Positions 28,301 to 38,786 of a stretch of DNA of 64,000 nucleotides are shown in pieces (position 1 is the stretch's first letter; the number at the start of each line of letters is the position of its first letter). The position numbers and the translations under genes are program-made. The DNA lies in assembly GCA_037389465.1 (NCBI GenBank), contig JAZARR010000088.1, positions 5,580,001 through 5,644,000 of the forward strand. Direction: 5' to 3'. The notes beneath the pieces were generated by a model that did not search any database, had not been told where the DNA came from, and saw only the letters and a list, made by a program, of their open reading frames with translations. The DNA comes from Baylisascaris procyonis. Lineage: Eukaryota; Nematoda; Chromadorea; Rhabditida; Ascarididae.

Positions 28301-31300
28301 AGCGTTATGCGCCACATTCGTTAATCAACGTGACGCATTCAAATATTTTGACTATTTACTTACTTTTGTGGAATTTTGAATTTCATAGGGGGAGCAGGTT
28401 TTTAGATTTAATTAGTCATTCTTGAGACGTGTCCGTCTCCTTCAATATTCCAGCTTGATGTTTTTGCTAAGTTTACGCAGTTTCAGGTAAGCCTACCGGA
28501 CGAACTCGTTTTTTCGGATTAAATATTGCTGGTAAGCCGATACGAATCGACGATGGAAAGGGGAAGATCCCCTATGGAGCAGAATATGAATATAAGTGCA
28601 TGGCAAAGAGATACGAACACCCAAGAACTGTGGGCCATGAATCGAAATTTATAAAAAAGGTCTAGTTTGGTTTTTTTGCAACTTGGAAGGGAAAAGGAGA
28701 GGGGAGAAGATAAAGCTAGTGTTCTTTGGCACTTCAAACAACGTTGTAGATGATGTGTAGCAACAACTTTTATGGGGAAGGAGGAATTCCAACGTGTCTT
28801 CCTTGACGTTCTTTTTTAAATATTTGGCGGCGATCGAACGAAGCAATTAGTTTTCCTGATTGTTGAATTATGGCTTTATTTATTTATTTATTCTCGAAAA
28901 CTTCTAGATATTCACCGCTGTGCATCCTCCTATTCGAGAGACAGCAGTTGCACTTGCAATTATTTGTTACGAATGGATTGGCGAACCATTCGATTTTCGT
29001 GTCAATCCAGAAGAAGTGAATCGTAAGCATTTTGGATTATTAAATTTCTTGATATTGACCTCTGAGGTGAACTACATCTATCTTAGGGGAGATGATGTAT
29101 TTAACGTTCATTCTATGTGCATAAATAACCAATTCTATTGGCTATTTTGTTGAAAGGTGATTTTTGTACTTCTTCATATAATTAATTCCTCCTTCAATGC
29201 TTTTTCAATTTTTCAATGATAACATGTCGTTAGTTTTATGATCCATCCATGAAACAGCTTTAAGCATATCTGCAACACCTGAGCATTTCCATATTTGAAT
29301 ATCGGATAGTTGTATTCTAATTGAATGATTCCTTAATCAACTCTTTTCAGTACCATCGAGACGTAATGCGGGAATTCCGCCTTCGGATGGCTCGAGAAGT
29401 TGGGAGGCCGCATCATTCAATGCGTCGAATTTCGATCCGAATGAGGCGTGCAACGCATTTTACGATCTATGCCCGTTGTACGCCGTCGGTGCTGTCGATT
29501 TCGGCACAGCGGCATGTATCATACTCGGAGGAACTCAAATCGATATTTCCAGGTAATTTCATCGATTGCTGTCTTCACTGTAATGATTTTGTAATGCCAA
29601 TAATAACACTGGCTGAAGTCGACTATCTTCTAGTGCTGGTCCCGGATGGTAGCGTTTAAGATTCACCAAGTTTTTTTCTCAGAACGACATTGGTACGGCT
29701 TAAGTGGAAATGCGATCACGACCGCAGTCGGCTGCAGCCGTTTTTAAATAAGAATCAGATTATAGTAACCGTGTTGATGGACATTTGCTTTGTTCTGGGG
29801 CGAACTATCAGTGAAGTGAACTTGAATGAACGGGCAAACATAATGTCGCATCTCCTCTAGTGCTCCCCCTCCATTGCCGCTCTGTCTCCATCTTTTAGTT
29901 TCACGATCTTTGCCATCCACAGCCAACTACTAGAAAGTGAAAGGAAAATCAGTTATTTGTTCATCATAAAAACAGAAAACCCATTGCAAGTTTTGGCCTG
30001 ATTTTGTTTGGCCAGTTGTCAAAGTTGTGTCCGGGTAACAAATTGTTTCGTTTGTTTGTTTGTTTTGCTTTATTTTTCTGCTATCTACTGCGTGAACATT
30101 AAATGATACTGTGGTCATCGCCTGCTGCATTTAACCAGTTTTTAGTTCTTCCTTGTGGGATGTCTCATGTTGCTCGGTAAAATAGATCACAGTCATCTTT
30201 TGAAGGATATGTTGCCGCGTGCCTCAAGGATATCGTCTTTCGGGGACGTTCGTGATCGATGTGCGCAATTTTGTCACCGATGCCGAACTTAGAAGAGATG
30301 GGAATGGTGCATGGGGTAAACCTGCTGGACATTCGCGATACTACAAACTTGATAGTGTTACTGGCGATGCGATTCGCGTTGATAGGGGTCATAAACTGAT
30401 CGAGGGAAGCGAATACGATGTGCAGGTTTGGTGATTATCGTTTGTTGCTTCGTTTGGCGTATTGTTTTGCCAAAAAAGAACTGGGAGGGGTTTGTTGTTC
30501 GATATATTTTTTAGAAAAACATAGAAAGAAGTGAAAAAGTTTTAGTGTGCAAGGTTTGATATATTGCTGTTATCTATAGCGATGCAATAGATGAATGCTG
30601 TTCTTTTTCAGATACTCTCAAAACGTTACGAGCACACGGCTGTGGATGGAAGATTCGTTCGAAAAATCTATACAGGTCGAAGCAAGACGGGGGGTCGTTC
30701 GGTACAGTGCTCGAATTTAGCCGTGATCACCTATTATTGGAAAGGCGAACCGGAAGATTTTGTGGCCACCCCACAGAGAAAGGTTCCGTGTTTTGCGTAT
30801 TCAGTCTTTTTCTTGTGACCTTTGATCAAGACACGTCTTTAGATTTATGTCGCATATCATTCAGCGACCTATAAGCGCTGGTGCCGTTGACGGGTTTAAT
30901 CTGTCATGTCATGCCCCAGGGAAATCCCCTATTTATTACTGTAAGGCGATGAGGATTTGTCCTGCATAGCTACCATTTATCGATCTTCTTGTTAAGAATG
31001 TTTTCGATGCGTGTAGTTATGAGGCATGGGAATTATTTGAATTAAGGGAGTATAGCCGAGTTTATGTCATCCAATATCGCTTTATCAAAACAGAGCTCAT
31101 ATAAATGCAAAAATTTGTTTAGGTTCGTATTGGACAACAAGCTTATAGCATGCGACATGCACAAGAGATGACAACGGTGAGCGATGACTGCGCATTATAC
31201 TACGCAAGTGAGGAGGATGATACAAGTTGTGATGGATGTAAGTCGATTTTATGACTCTCGTTGAACAAGTCAAAAATGAGTCATGCTTTCATGTTTTCAT

Positions 31301-32693
31301 TGGAAGAATAAGCATCACTATTCCCTTGTGCTATGCTTTATTGTTGAGGTGTTTTGATAATTGAATATTGTTGTACTTCAGCCGAATAGGTTGTCACGGA
31401 CAGGCGTATGCTGATTTTAAGCAGCAAAATGACGTGCATTTTACCTAAGCTACCACGAAAGATTGGTTACTTGTCATAAAATGAGAGTAGTTAATCGGTC
31501 TGTGAACTGCGAAGATTCTGATTTGGATTAGAACTTCAGTGATAGCTAATTTTCGCCAGGCGCAGACGAGCAGCAACCGTCAACCTCAACGATGTGGCGG
31601 CCTCGGCCAGTTCGGTTCGTGGCGGGACCCCAGCCTGCTCGTGTAGTGCGGACCAACCAATCCACTGGCTCCCGAGTCGACCAGTTCGCGGGCGCCACTC
31701 TCGACTCGTTGAAGACAATCGTTTATAGGAAGGAGTACGAAAATCAGGCATGTGTTTGTATATTTGCTGCTTCATTCCGTTTGGCCTGGTTCAGAGACGA
31801 GGTGTAGAAGTGACGATCATATTCAAAACGACAACCTCTGGAAAGTCAGCCATCGTTTGTTTTCTGTAATTGATGCTTGAGATGGTCACGTCGAACACGC
31901 TTATGCTTCTAGTGCAGGTAGTGTTTTCTTGGCTGGGATAAATACAGGTGACATCCACTTCCTAAGTTTTTATGAACATTTTTGTTTTGCTGTCCATTTT
32001 TCTCCCGACAGATCCATTTTTTCGTTTAGGAAAGGTTCAGCGCATTGCTTGATCGTGTCGAGGCTTTTCTGGATCGTTTGGAGCGTGCGGGCGATGTATT
32101 TATTGAGCAGGTTCCTCTTTTCGTTTTGCGGAGTAGTCCACGATTTCTTTTACTTCGTTTATGAGGGACGGTTCAGGAACGGGTCGTTCTTTTTTATCGG
32201 ACTTTTCGCCTTTACTAACATCGCCGGATCCATAGGGTGTAGGATGTAAGGGATTTGTGTCGTGAGACGAAGGCATGGGATTTACTGAGGACAGAGCTAC
32301 TCTTATGAGCGAAGCTCTCAGTGCCGATTATGCGTTGGTTTGCTGAACTATCAAAAAAAAAGTATAACGAAATGAATACGTTGTTTTTATGGTACGAAGA
32401 GTAGTGCACTAAATTTTTTTGTCATTTTTGGCTAAAAAGGAGGGAGTGAGGGGAGATGGCGAAGGAGCTTGGTGTACGCGAGATATTTGGACCCCACGTC
32501 ATAGCTAATCACTCTCTTATTTTTGCTGCTTCTAAGAAGTGCAATAACTTCATTGAAGGTATGGATGGCCAATGCACAAGTTGGCGATCAACAAGAAGTT
32601 TTGTTGGCCGAGGATGGCGTACTTACTGAGAGCGCGGCACCCTTCGGAGTTAACGACGGCTACGTTAGCACGATGGGAACTCACAATTCTTGA
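22397..32693 (+). CDS. unnamed nematode protein with a tandemly repeated ~140-residue domain (18 exons, 863 aa)
   Basis: Exons by splice signal and phase: 22397-22637, 24165-24232, 24472-24627, 25185-25278, 25849-25967, 26143-26316, 26621-26740, 27083-27145, 27614-27770, 28487-28659, 28908-29022, 29351-29552, 30206-30425, 30612-30782, 31123-31237, 31560-31747, 32030-32110, 32559-32693. All phases fit and the product is 863 residues. Residues 1-226 are polar; 227-324 are very acidic. Residues 346-493 and about 560-691 are two copies of one domain. They share VPQ-x-YR, GTF-[IV]-ID, WGKP-x-G, R-[IV]-D, KRYEH, a lone Trp and GEP-x-DF. A linker with four Cys separates them. A charged amphipathic coiled coil (793-819) precedes an acidic tail. 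No signal peptide or membrane span is seen, so it is probably intracellular. I do not recognise the family. The start could instead be an in-frame ATG at 22325. The least certain joins are exon 3 to 4, the acceptors at 26143, 30206 and 32559, and the donor after 31747. Confidence 0.8.
23490..23543 (+). repeat. 18-bp tandem repeat, three units
   Basis: Three imperfect units of 18 bp (core GATGTTRGTGCCTTC) inside the first intron of the repeat-domain gene. This is a minor microsatellite-like expansion. Confidence 0.7.
27267..27335 (+). repeat. 26-bp tandem repeat, about 2.6 units
   Basis: Units beginning AGCTGG at 27267, 27293 and 27319 with a few substitutions. They lie in the intron just before the exon that opens the first repeated domain of the 22.4-32.7 kb gene. 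Confidence 0.7.
27771..28486 (+). other. GC-AG intron inside domain repeat 1
   Basis: The exon ending at 27770 finishes in TGGG and is followed by GCAAGT, the consensus of the minor GC-AG intron class. The acceptor TTTCAG ends at 28486. Joining the two restores the motif WGKPTG and keeps phase 1. The same motif, WGKPAG, is encoded without interruption in the second domain copy at about 30315, which supports the join. Without splicing, the frame stays open for a further 58 codons, to a stop at 27944. Confidence 0.75.
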
Positions 32694-33656
32694 GCTGCTG
32701 ACATCTCTATGGCTATATTGCAGTACGTCTGCCGTAGGTCGACGAGAGGAAGCAGTGGAAGGTTTCGTGCGGAAAAAAGGTTGCTTTATGGTGCATCATT
32801 CACTTGTTTTAGGGCATGCACCTTTCAAGGTCACATGTTTTGATGAATGATGCCAAGTTCAGTCCGAGGAGATGCCGTTCTTATGATCGCTTCCATTGTT
32901 GTTTTTGTGTGATCTGTTCGACTTCTTTGATAGATACGCTGGAGCTTGCAAGAACATAGGTAGGGGTAAAAGGCCAGGAGAAAGGAATTTCTTTTCTCAA
33001 TTACGAGCAGAAAAAGTAAAACAGTTTCCACCTTTGGTGTGAGGTCAGCCAATGAGCTTTCCCGACCACAGAAGCACCTCACTCATTTCAAGTTCACCGT
33101 GCATAGAGTGCAGAATTTATTCCTCCACCACTCAAACTTCGTTAGAACCACCCAGACAAGTTTAGGCTGTAAAGGCATGTATCTATACTCAGCGTATACG
33201 AATGCTCTTGGTGAATGAAATTGTGGCATTGTGAAGACAACTAACTCCTCGATGTTATGAATTGATGAGAAATTCGGCTATTACTGCTGATCGGTCCTTC
33301 ACATAGTACCATACGGACGAGCATTAAGTACCAATGTCTTTATTTATGGCGCAAATAAATGGTTAAAATTATATGCAAACAACAAGAAGCGCATACTACG
33401 ATTAAAAAGAAAACCATCAACCCATTCACCATCCATCGAATTGCTCAAAACAAACGTTGATACCATTAGCAAAATTGAAATTTAAAAAAATTTTCGATTT
33501 CTATACATCAAAAGCGCACTGAGGCAAGCGGTCAGAAAAAGCTGTAAATTGACAGCACCACTTTACGCCTTATTCACCAATTAGGAGACGCTTTTAGAAA
33601 CTAAGTCCAGTGGATTTAGCTAAAAATACTTGTTATCATATGGTCTGCATCATAGA

Positions 33657-34026
33657 GATTCGGGAATAGGCATTTCCAAATAGGTTTATGAATCTCGGAG
33701 CATGTGAATTCTTTCCCTTCTCTCATTTCGACGGGAAGGAATTTCCCGAGTGTAATTTTAGGTATCTCTAGTTATTGGCTATCTATTTGCCATAAGGGCG
33801 TCCTCTTTATTAAGGATCTCTACTTCCAAGAACTTCATTAGACTCATTGTTGACTCATGAGTTCACGCAGGAGAGGTGCAGGATTATGTGGACATACAAA
33901 CAAACCACAACTAGAGATATCTAAAATTACACTCGGGAAATTCCTTTCCCATCGAACTAAGAGAAGGGAAAAAATTCACATGCTCCGAGGTTCTTAAACG
34001 TATTTGGGAATGCCTATTCCTGAATC
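33657..34026. mobile_element. 370-bp foldback (MITE-like) element
   Basis: Two inverted arms of about 117 bp (33657-33773 and 33909-34026) match each other at roughly nine bases in ten. They enclose a 135-bp spacer that shows no coding potential. The outer ends read GATTC and GAATC. I could not define a target-site duplication, and the element encodes no transposase. The shape is that of a non-autonomous DNA transposon or other foldback element. Confidence 0.7.
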
Positions 34027-34925
34027 ACTCGAAAGAGTAAAACGTTTTAATGCCAGCATCGGAGACAACGTGAAAATGTTAGTTTCTTGGGCACCAATTC
34101 CCGGTAAATTGGTGAAAACCTCACTATTACAAAAAACCCTTCCTGCCGATTAACACTAATCCACTAATCGACAATTCGAACTGAAGGCAGTTTCATGGTG
34201 TGAGAGACACGAATGCTGCCAAGGTCGGCGAATACGACTGGTGCCCCTTGATCATCTAGTTTTGTTATCTCACACCAGCGTGATAGCTGAAGCATGGAAG
34301 TCCAACTGCAACCGCAAAGAATACACCACCTCTCATCACGCACTACTGGCCTTTGTTGAAAACCAGCATTAGTGTTCTATGGCTAAAAAACATAAAGAGT
34401 ACCTGAACCTTAGCAGCATTACGTTAAGCAATGTGCTGGGAGAAGGATTTTCGGCCAAGGAACGACTCCGTCGAAGAGCATATTTGAGGCGGAGACCCTG
34501 ATGGAAAAGCCAAACGAGAAAAAGGCCGAGGAACTGTTCCTCCATTGGATCTCCATCTGGAATCGATGCGACAGAAACCATTACATAAGATGGCGACGGA
34601 AAATTTTTTTTACAAATTTTGGCCTTAACCCCTCTCCACCACACTTGCACCATCGATTTTTTTTTTTTGTAGTGATTTTAAGAATTGGTTTGAATTTGGC
34701 TGTTAATAATTCCTCGAAATGAAACCGTGTGCATCGCTATATACCTCGAAAGAGAAGGTAGCCCATTACTAATAAAATTTCATTTGTTTCTAACATTAGA
34801 AATCTACGCACTCCTAGTGCATATTTTGCATTAAAATGGGAACAACAACAAAAACGGCGACAGAGGCAAATTTTGAAAGAAAGGCGCGAAGATATCAAAA
34901 ACCAAAACAAAAAGGGAACCACACT

Positions 34926-34950
34926 CCCCCCCCCCCCCCAAAAAAAAAAA
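34926..34950. repeat. poly-C/poly-A compound tract
   Basis: 14 C followed directly by 11 A. It is part of the C/G-tract series in this window. Confidence 0.9.
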
Positions 34951-37472
34951 TCTATGGATAAAATAGCAGTTTTCCCCCATTCCGAGTGTGTTCCGTTCCG
35001 TGGGTGACGGTGTGTTACTACTACCTCTGATCCCACCAGAAAAAAAAAACCCCGTTTTGAAGAATTTTGTTAGCCTATGACATCAACTAAGAAGTGTTTG
35101 AAATTCAGAAATCAGAACGGATGACAAAGTAGATGGTCACAAAGACTCAATTCTGATCCTAAAAGTGCCAGGATTTGCGAAAACAAACTCAATCCATGCA
35201 CCGAAACCATCAACGTGTCAACACAATTACAGTAACTTTCAAAATACCAAAATCTGCCTTGAATAAGTTTTCAAGAGTCGAACGGAATTTTCGAAAACCC
35301 TTTAAAATATACGACTCAAAAACATGTAAACTGAGGCTTGTTGCAGCTTGCCATAAATAGCATATTGTAGCACAAGTACGTAAGCTTGTTACTTAAGGTG
35401 CAATTTTTCCACCTCCCGATGGCCCCTCATAAGAAGCTGTGGTCTCTGAAAAGCTAACCTCTCACTAAGATATTAGCAAATCCTCCTCACGAAGACTACT
35501 GGCAATATAGGCAAGTTGAGAAATGCAAACCATAATGTGCTAGAATTCCCAATGGTCATCGAATGCTAACTTCCTTGAAGTAACCTAACAGAAACACACC
35601 AACATAACAATCAGCACGAATCCAAACGATCCAAAACTCTCCTTCACCTGTATCCCATTTATATCAAATCAGAAAAATGCTTCTAAAAAATAAAACAAGT
35701 AACACATCACACGACTTTCAGGATCATATGGCCATGCAAAGTGATGTTCTTGACCATCTACATATTCCCAAAGACCAAGCTTTCTAATTATCCACATAAC
35801 CTCAAAAATAACTTCCCATAAGAACTAGCGTAGCATTTCGTGCGAACAGTTGGGAAATATTCAATAAGAGTAGCAACACTTTTAGGTACCCTTTTAGTGC
35901 TCTTGGTGAATAATAATTCCCTTTCTAGCATCCTCCCCCTCCCTCTACCTTCGAATATCGGGTAGCTTGACGCTATCAGTGTAGAAACCGCATACCATAC
36001 CTTTAAAAAAGAATTAAAATAACGCATAGTCCGCAAAATAAAATAAAATAAAAAATCACAGCCCACAGTACTTAGAAAATCACAGCCCAATACTTATATG
36101 AGCGGGCAGAACGACAGTGCGGCCGCACAGAGTGCTTCTCACTTCGAGTCTCAGTATCGATCCTGAAAGATACAAAAAAAAAACTTTAAAATGCAACAAA
36201 TATTTCCCAATATTCCATACAATCATATACTCATCTCAACAATAAAACCACTTGGAATCCCGAATGCATTCGAATAAGTTTACGATTTGGAAAATTCGAC
36301 GGACTATTTGATTTAAAAAAACCCCGCTAAGAATGCAAGCATCATCACATAAAAGAAAGAACTGAGAGTGGCAATGCTCTTCAAAAGCTAATGCATTCAA
36401 ATACAAACAACTTAAGTATTGCAAGCAATCAGCAACGGTTCAACCCAAGAAAGAGAGAGAGAAAGATAGAATAACCGAATATTTAGAAAGCAAGCTCGAC
36501 AAAAAGTTCGTTCATTACAAAGCATTGCGATAGAATATGCAAGAGAATCTGTCAGCACTATCAATGTTACCTTTAATTTTTTACTTATATGTAGGTACAT
36601 CTTAACATTTAATTATTAGATTTCAGTTGCAAACTATCTCGAAGTGTCCTATAATAAAAGCCTCAATGCTCAGAAATGAATGCAATCTCGAAAACTTGTG
36701 GAAATGCTCGACGATGAAAGGTTTTCCTCTCAAGTCCTTCTACGCTCCTCTCACCTTTGCCTAACACTCCATCATATGCATATTCAGCTAAGAGGAAAAA
36801 GAATTGTGAGTGCTATGATAAGTTGAAATGCACGAAAACACAAAGAAACCCCAATGAAAAGACACCAAAAAGTGCATCGCACTATACACACTTCCTTCGG
36901 AGAGGGTAGATGGAGGGAATGTAACAAGGGGAACCAGGATGATTCTTGAAAAAGTAATAACACACGTGAGAATCCTTTCTCATATTCCATGTGCAGCCTG
37001 CTGTTCATGGGTCACCGTCCTCAAACCTCCTAACAATCCTCTCACATGTCCCAATCGACGAAAACGAACAGGTTCAGCCATCCCATTCGTGATATTCCTC
37101 AGAAGTTTCTAGTAGCGGGATGAACCAACAACGTGAAGGATCCTCTCAATGAACTTCCTTCCGAATGCATGCCCCTTTTGAATGTCGACCCCTTTATTGC
37201 ATTCTCTCCCTCTATCTAATAGTGCCATGCTCTCAAGAAAATCATAAAGCAAACAAAACAACACAAGATGCTAAAGCGACACAACACATTCAGAGAGAAA
37301 ACGAGTTTCAACGCGACTCAACCTGTCGAATAAACAGTGAGCCTAAGTCTTCGATGATTGCCGCTGAAATAAACTTCTTTCATCTTCCCGTCGGAACAGT
37401 TCCACATATCCTGACCACTTAATGGATGACGGCCCTTATGGAATAACCTAATAGCGATACATCAAGACCGCG

Positions 37473-37483
37473 CCCCCCCCCCC
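37473..37483. repeat. poly-C tract (11 C)
   Basis: Run of 11 C in the convergent intergenic region. Confidence 0.9.
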
Positions 37484-38035
37484 GCATCCCCCATTTCTCG
37501 CGCTTTATGTTCATGTCTCCTCTCATACTTACCACGTTTTCAATTTTTTTCACTTTTCATCTTACAGCTTTAAATTATTTAACCATGCAGCTCTTAACCA
37601 CTTATCCTTAGTTACACAGACGTCATTTCGAGCACCCCTCTCACCTTAACTTTCAGACGATATTTCCAAATGCGTCATACAGCTATGAATGAATTTAACA
37701 ACAACATTCGTAAAAACGTCTTGAAAACTTCTGAAAAGCTAGCATTCATTAATACATCCAATTGTCCGACTGGCTCAGAAAATCTAGGAAAAAAAATAAA
37801 ACGGAGGAAAAGACCGTCACTCAAATGAAGCCATCAACCATCAATGAACATTCAACTATGTCAAATGAATGAAAAATAACCGCAACCGTAATGCACGCGG
37901 AATCGGCAAACCGTCTCAGTGGAGGCCACATAACGCTTTTAAAAACGACCACATGTATGCAATACCGTGCACTAAACGCGATCAACCGAAAATGACGGCC
38001 AGTAAAACAGTGTATCACTGAATGCACAAGAACTG

Positions 38036-38450
38036 CGGGCGTTCAGCACGCCTCAAACAAGTATTGTGGGGGTCGCTCATCACGCCTCAAACAGCTATTG
38101 CGGGCGTTCAGCACGCCTCAAACAAGTATTGTGGGGGTCGCTCATCACGCCTCAAACAGCTATTGCGGGCGTTCAGCACGCCTCAAACAAGTATTGTGGG
38201 GGTCGCTCATCACGCCTCAAACAGCTATTGCGGGCGTTCAGCACGCCTCAAACAAGTATTGTGGGGGTCGCTCATCACGCCTCAAACAGCTATTGCGGGC
38301 GTTCAGCACGCCTCAAACAAGTATTGTGGGGGTCGCTCATCACGCCTCAAACAGCTATTGCGGGCGTTCAGCACGCCTCAAACAAGTATTGTAGGGGTCA
38401 CTCATCGCGCCTCAAACAAATATCGCGGGCGTGCAGCACGCCGCAATACC
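38036..38450 (+). repeat. 65-bp satellite, six units, each a diverged dimer
   Basis: Units start at 38041, 38106, 38171, 38236, 38301 and 38366, with partial copies at both edges. The first five look identical and the sixth has several substitutions. Each unit is itself two related halves of 32 and 33 bp sharing CACGCCTCAAACA. Because 65 is not a multiple of three, the array is read in all three forward frames, and all three are open (longest 38022-38747). It starts about 340 bases past the stop codon of the minus-strand ARFGAP gene. I consider the ORFs a by-product of the repeat. Confidence 0.95.
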
Positions 38451-38786
38451 CTTCATTCTACTAAACTGGGTTTATCTTTTCGTCCCACTAAATGGGTTTG
38501 GCTTTTAGAAAATGGGTTTATCTTTTTTCTTAAAAAAAAAGAAAAAAGAAAATTTTCATGCGAAATGCCAAGCATCACGAACGTCAGATGTTTTCAATTC
38601 TCGGAACTTCATAGAACCTATCAGCTACAAAACATAAAAATGAAATTAATTCTCTACTTGTTGAAATACACAAAATTGGGAGAAAAAGGGTTCAAATTTC
38701 TTACAATGATTAATTCTTTTTACACAGTAATTACTTCGGATTTTTAAATGGATTCCACGCACCTGCAACTTAAAGACCAATTGTGC

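Larger units (their letters stand above)
32694..38786. other. intergenic region between convergent genes
   Basis: No coding exon was found here. A polyadenylation-like AATAAA lies at 33354 on the plus strand, about 660 bases after the upstream stop. The region holds the foldback element at 33657, a 14-C/11-A tract at 34926, an 11-C tract at 37473 and the 65-bp satellite at 38036. Several ORFs of 60-105 codons on both strands show no family resemblance. Confidence 0.6.

Noticed and set aside
38022..38747. 241-codon ORF through the 65-bp satellite
   Set aside because: The other two forward frames are also open across the repeat, so openness reflects the repeat unit and not selection on a protein.
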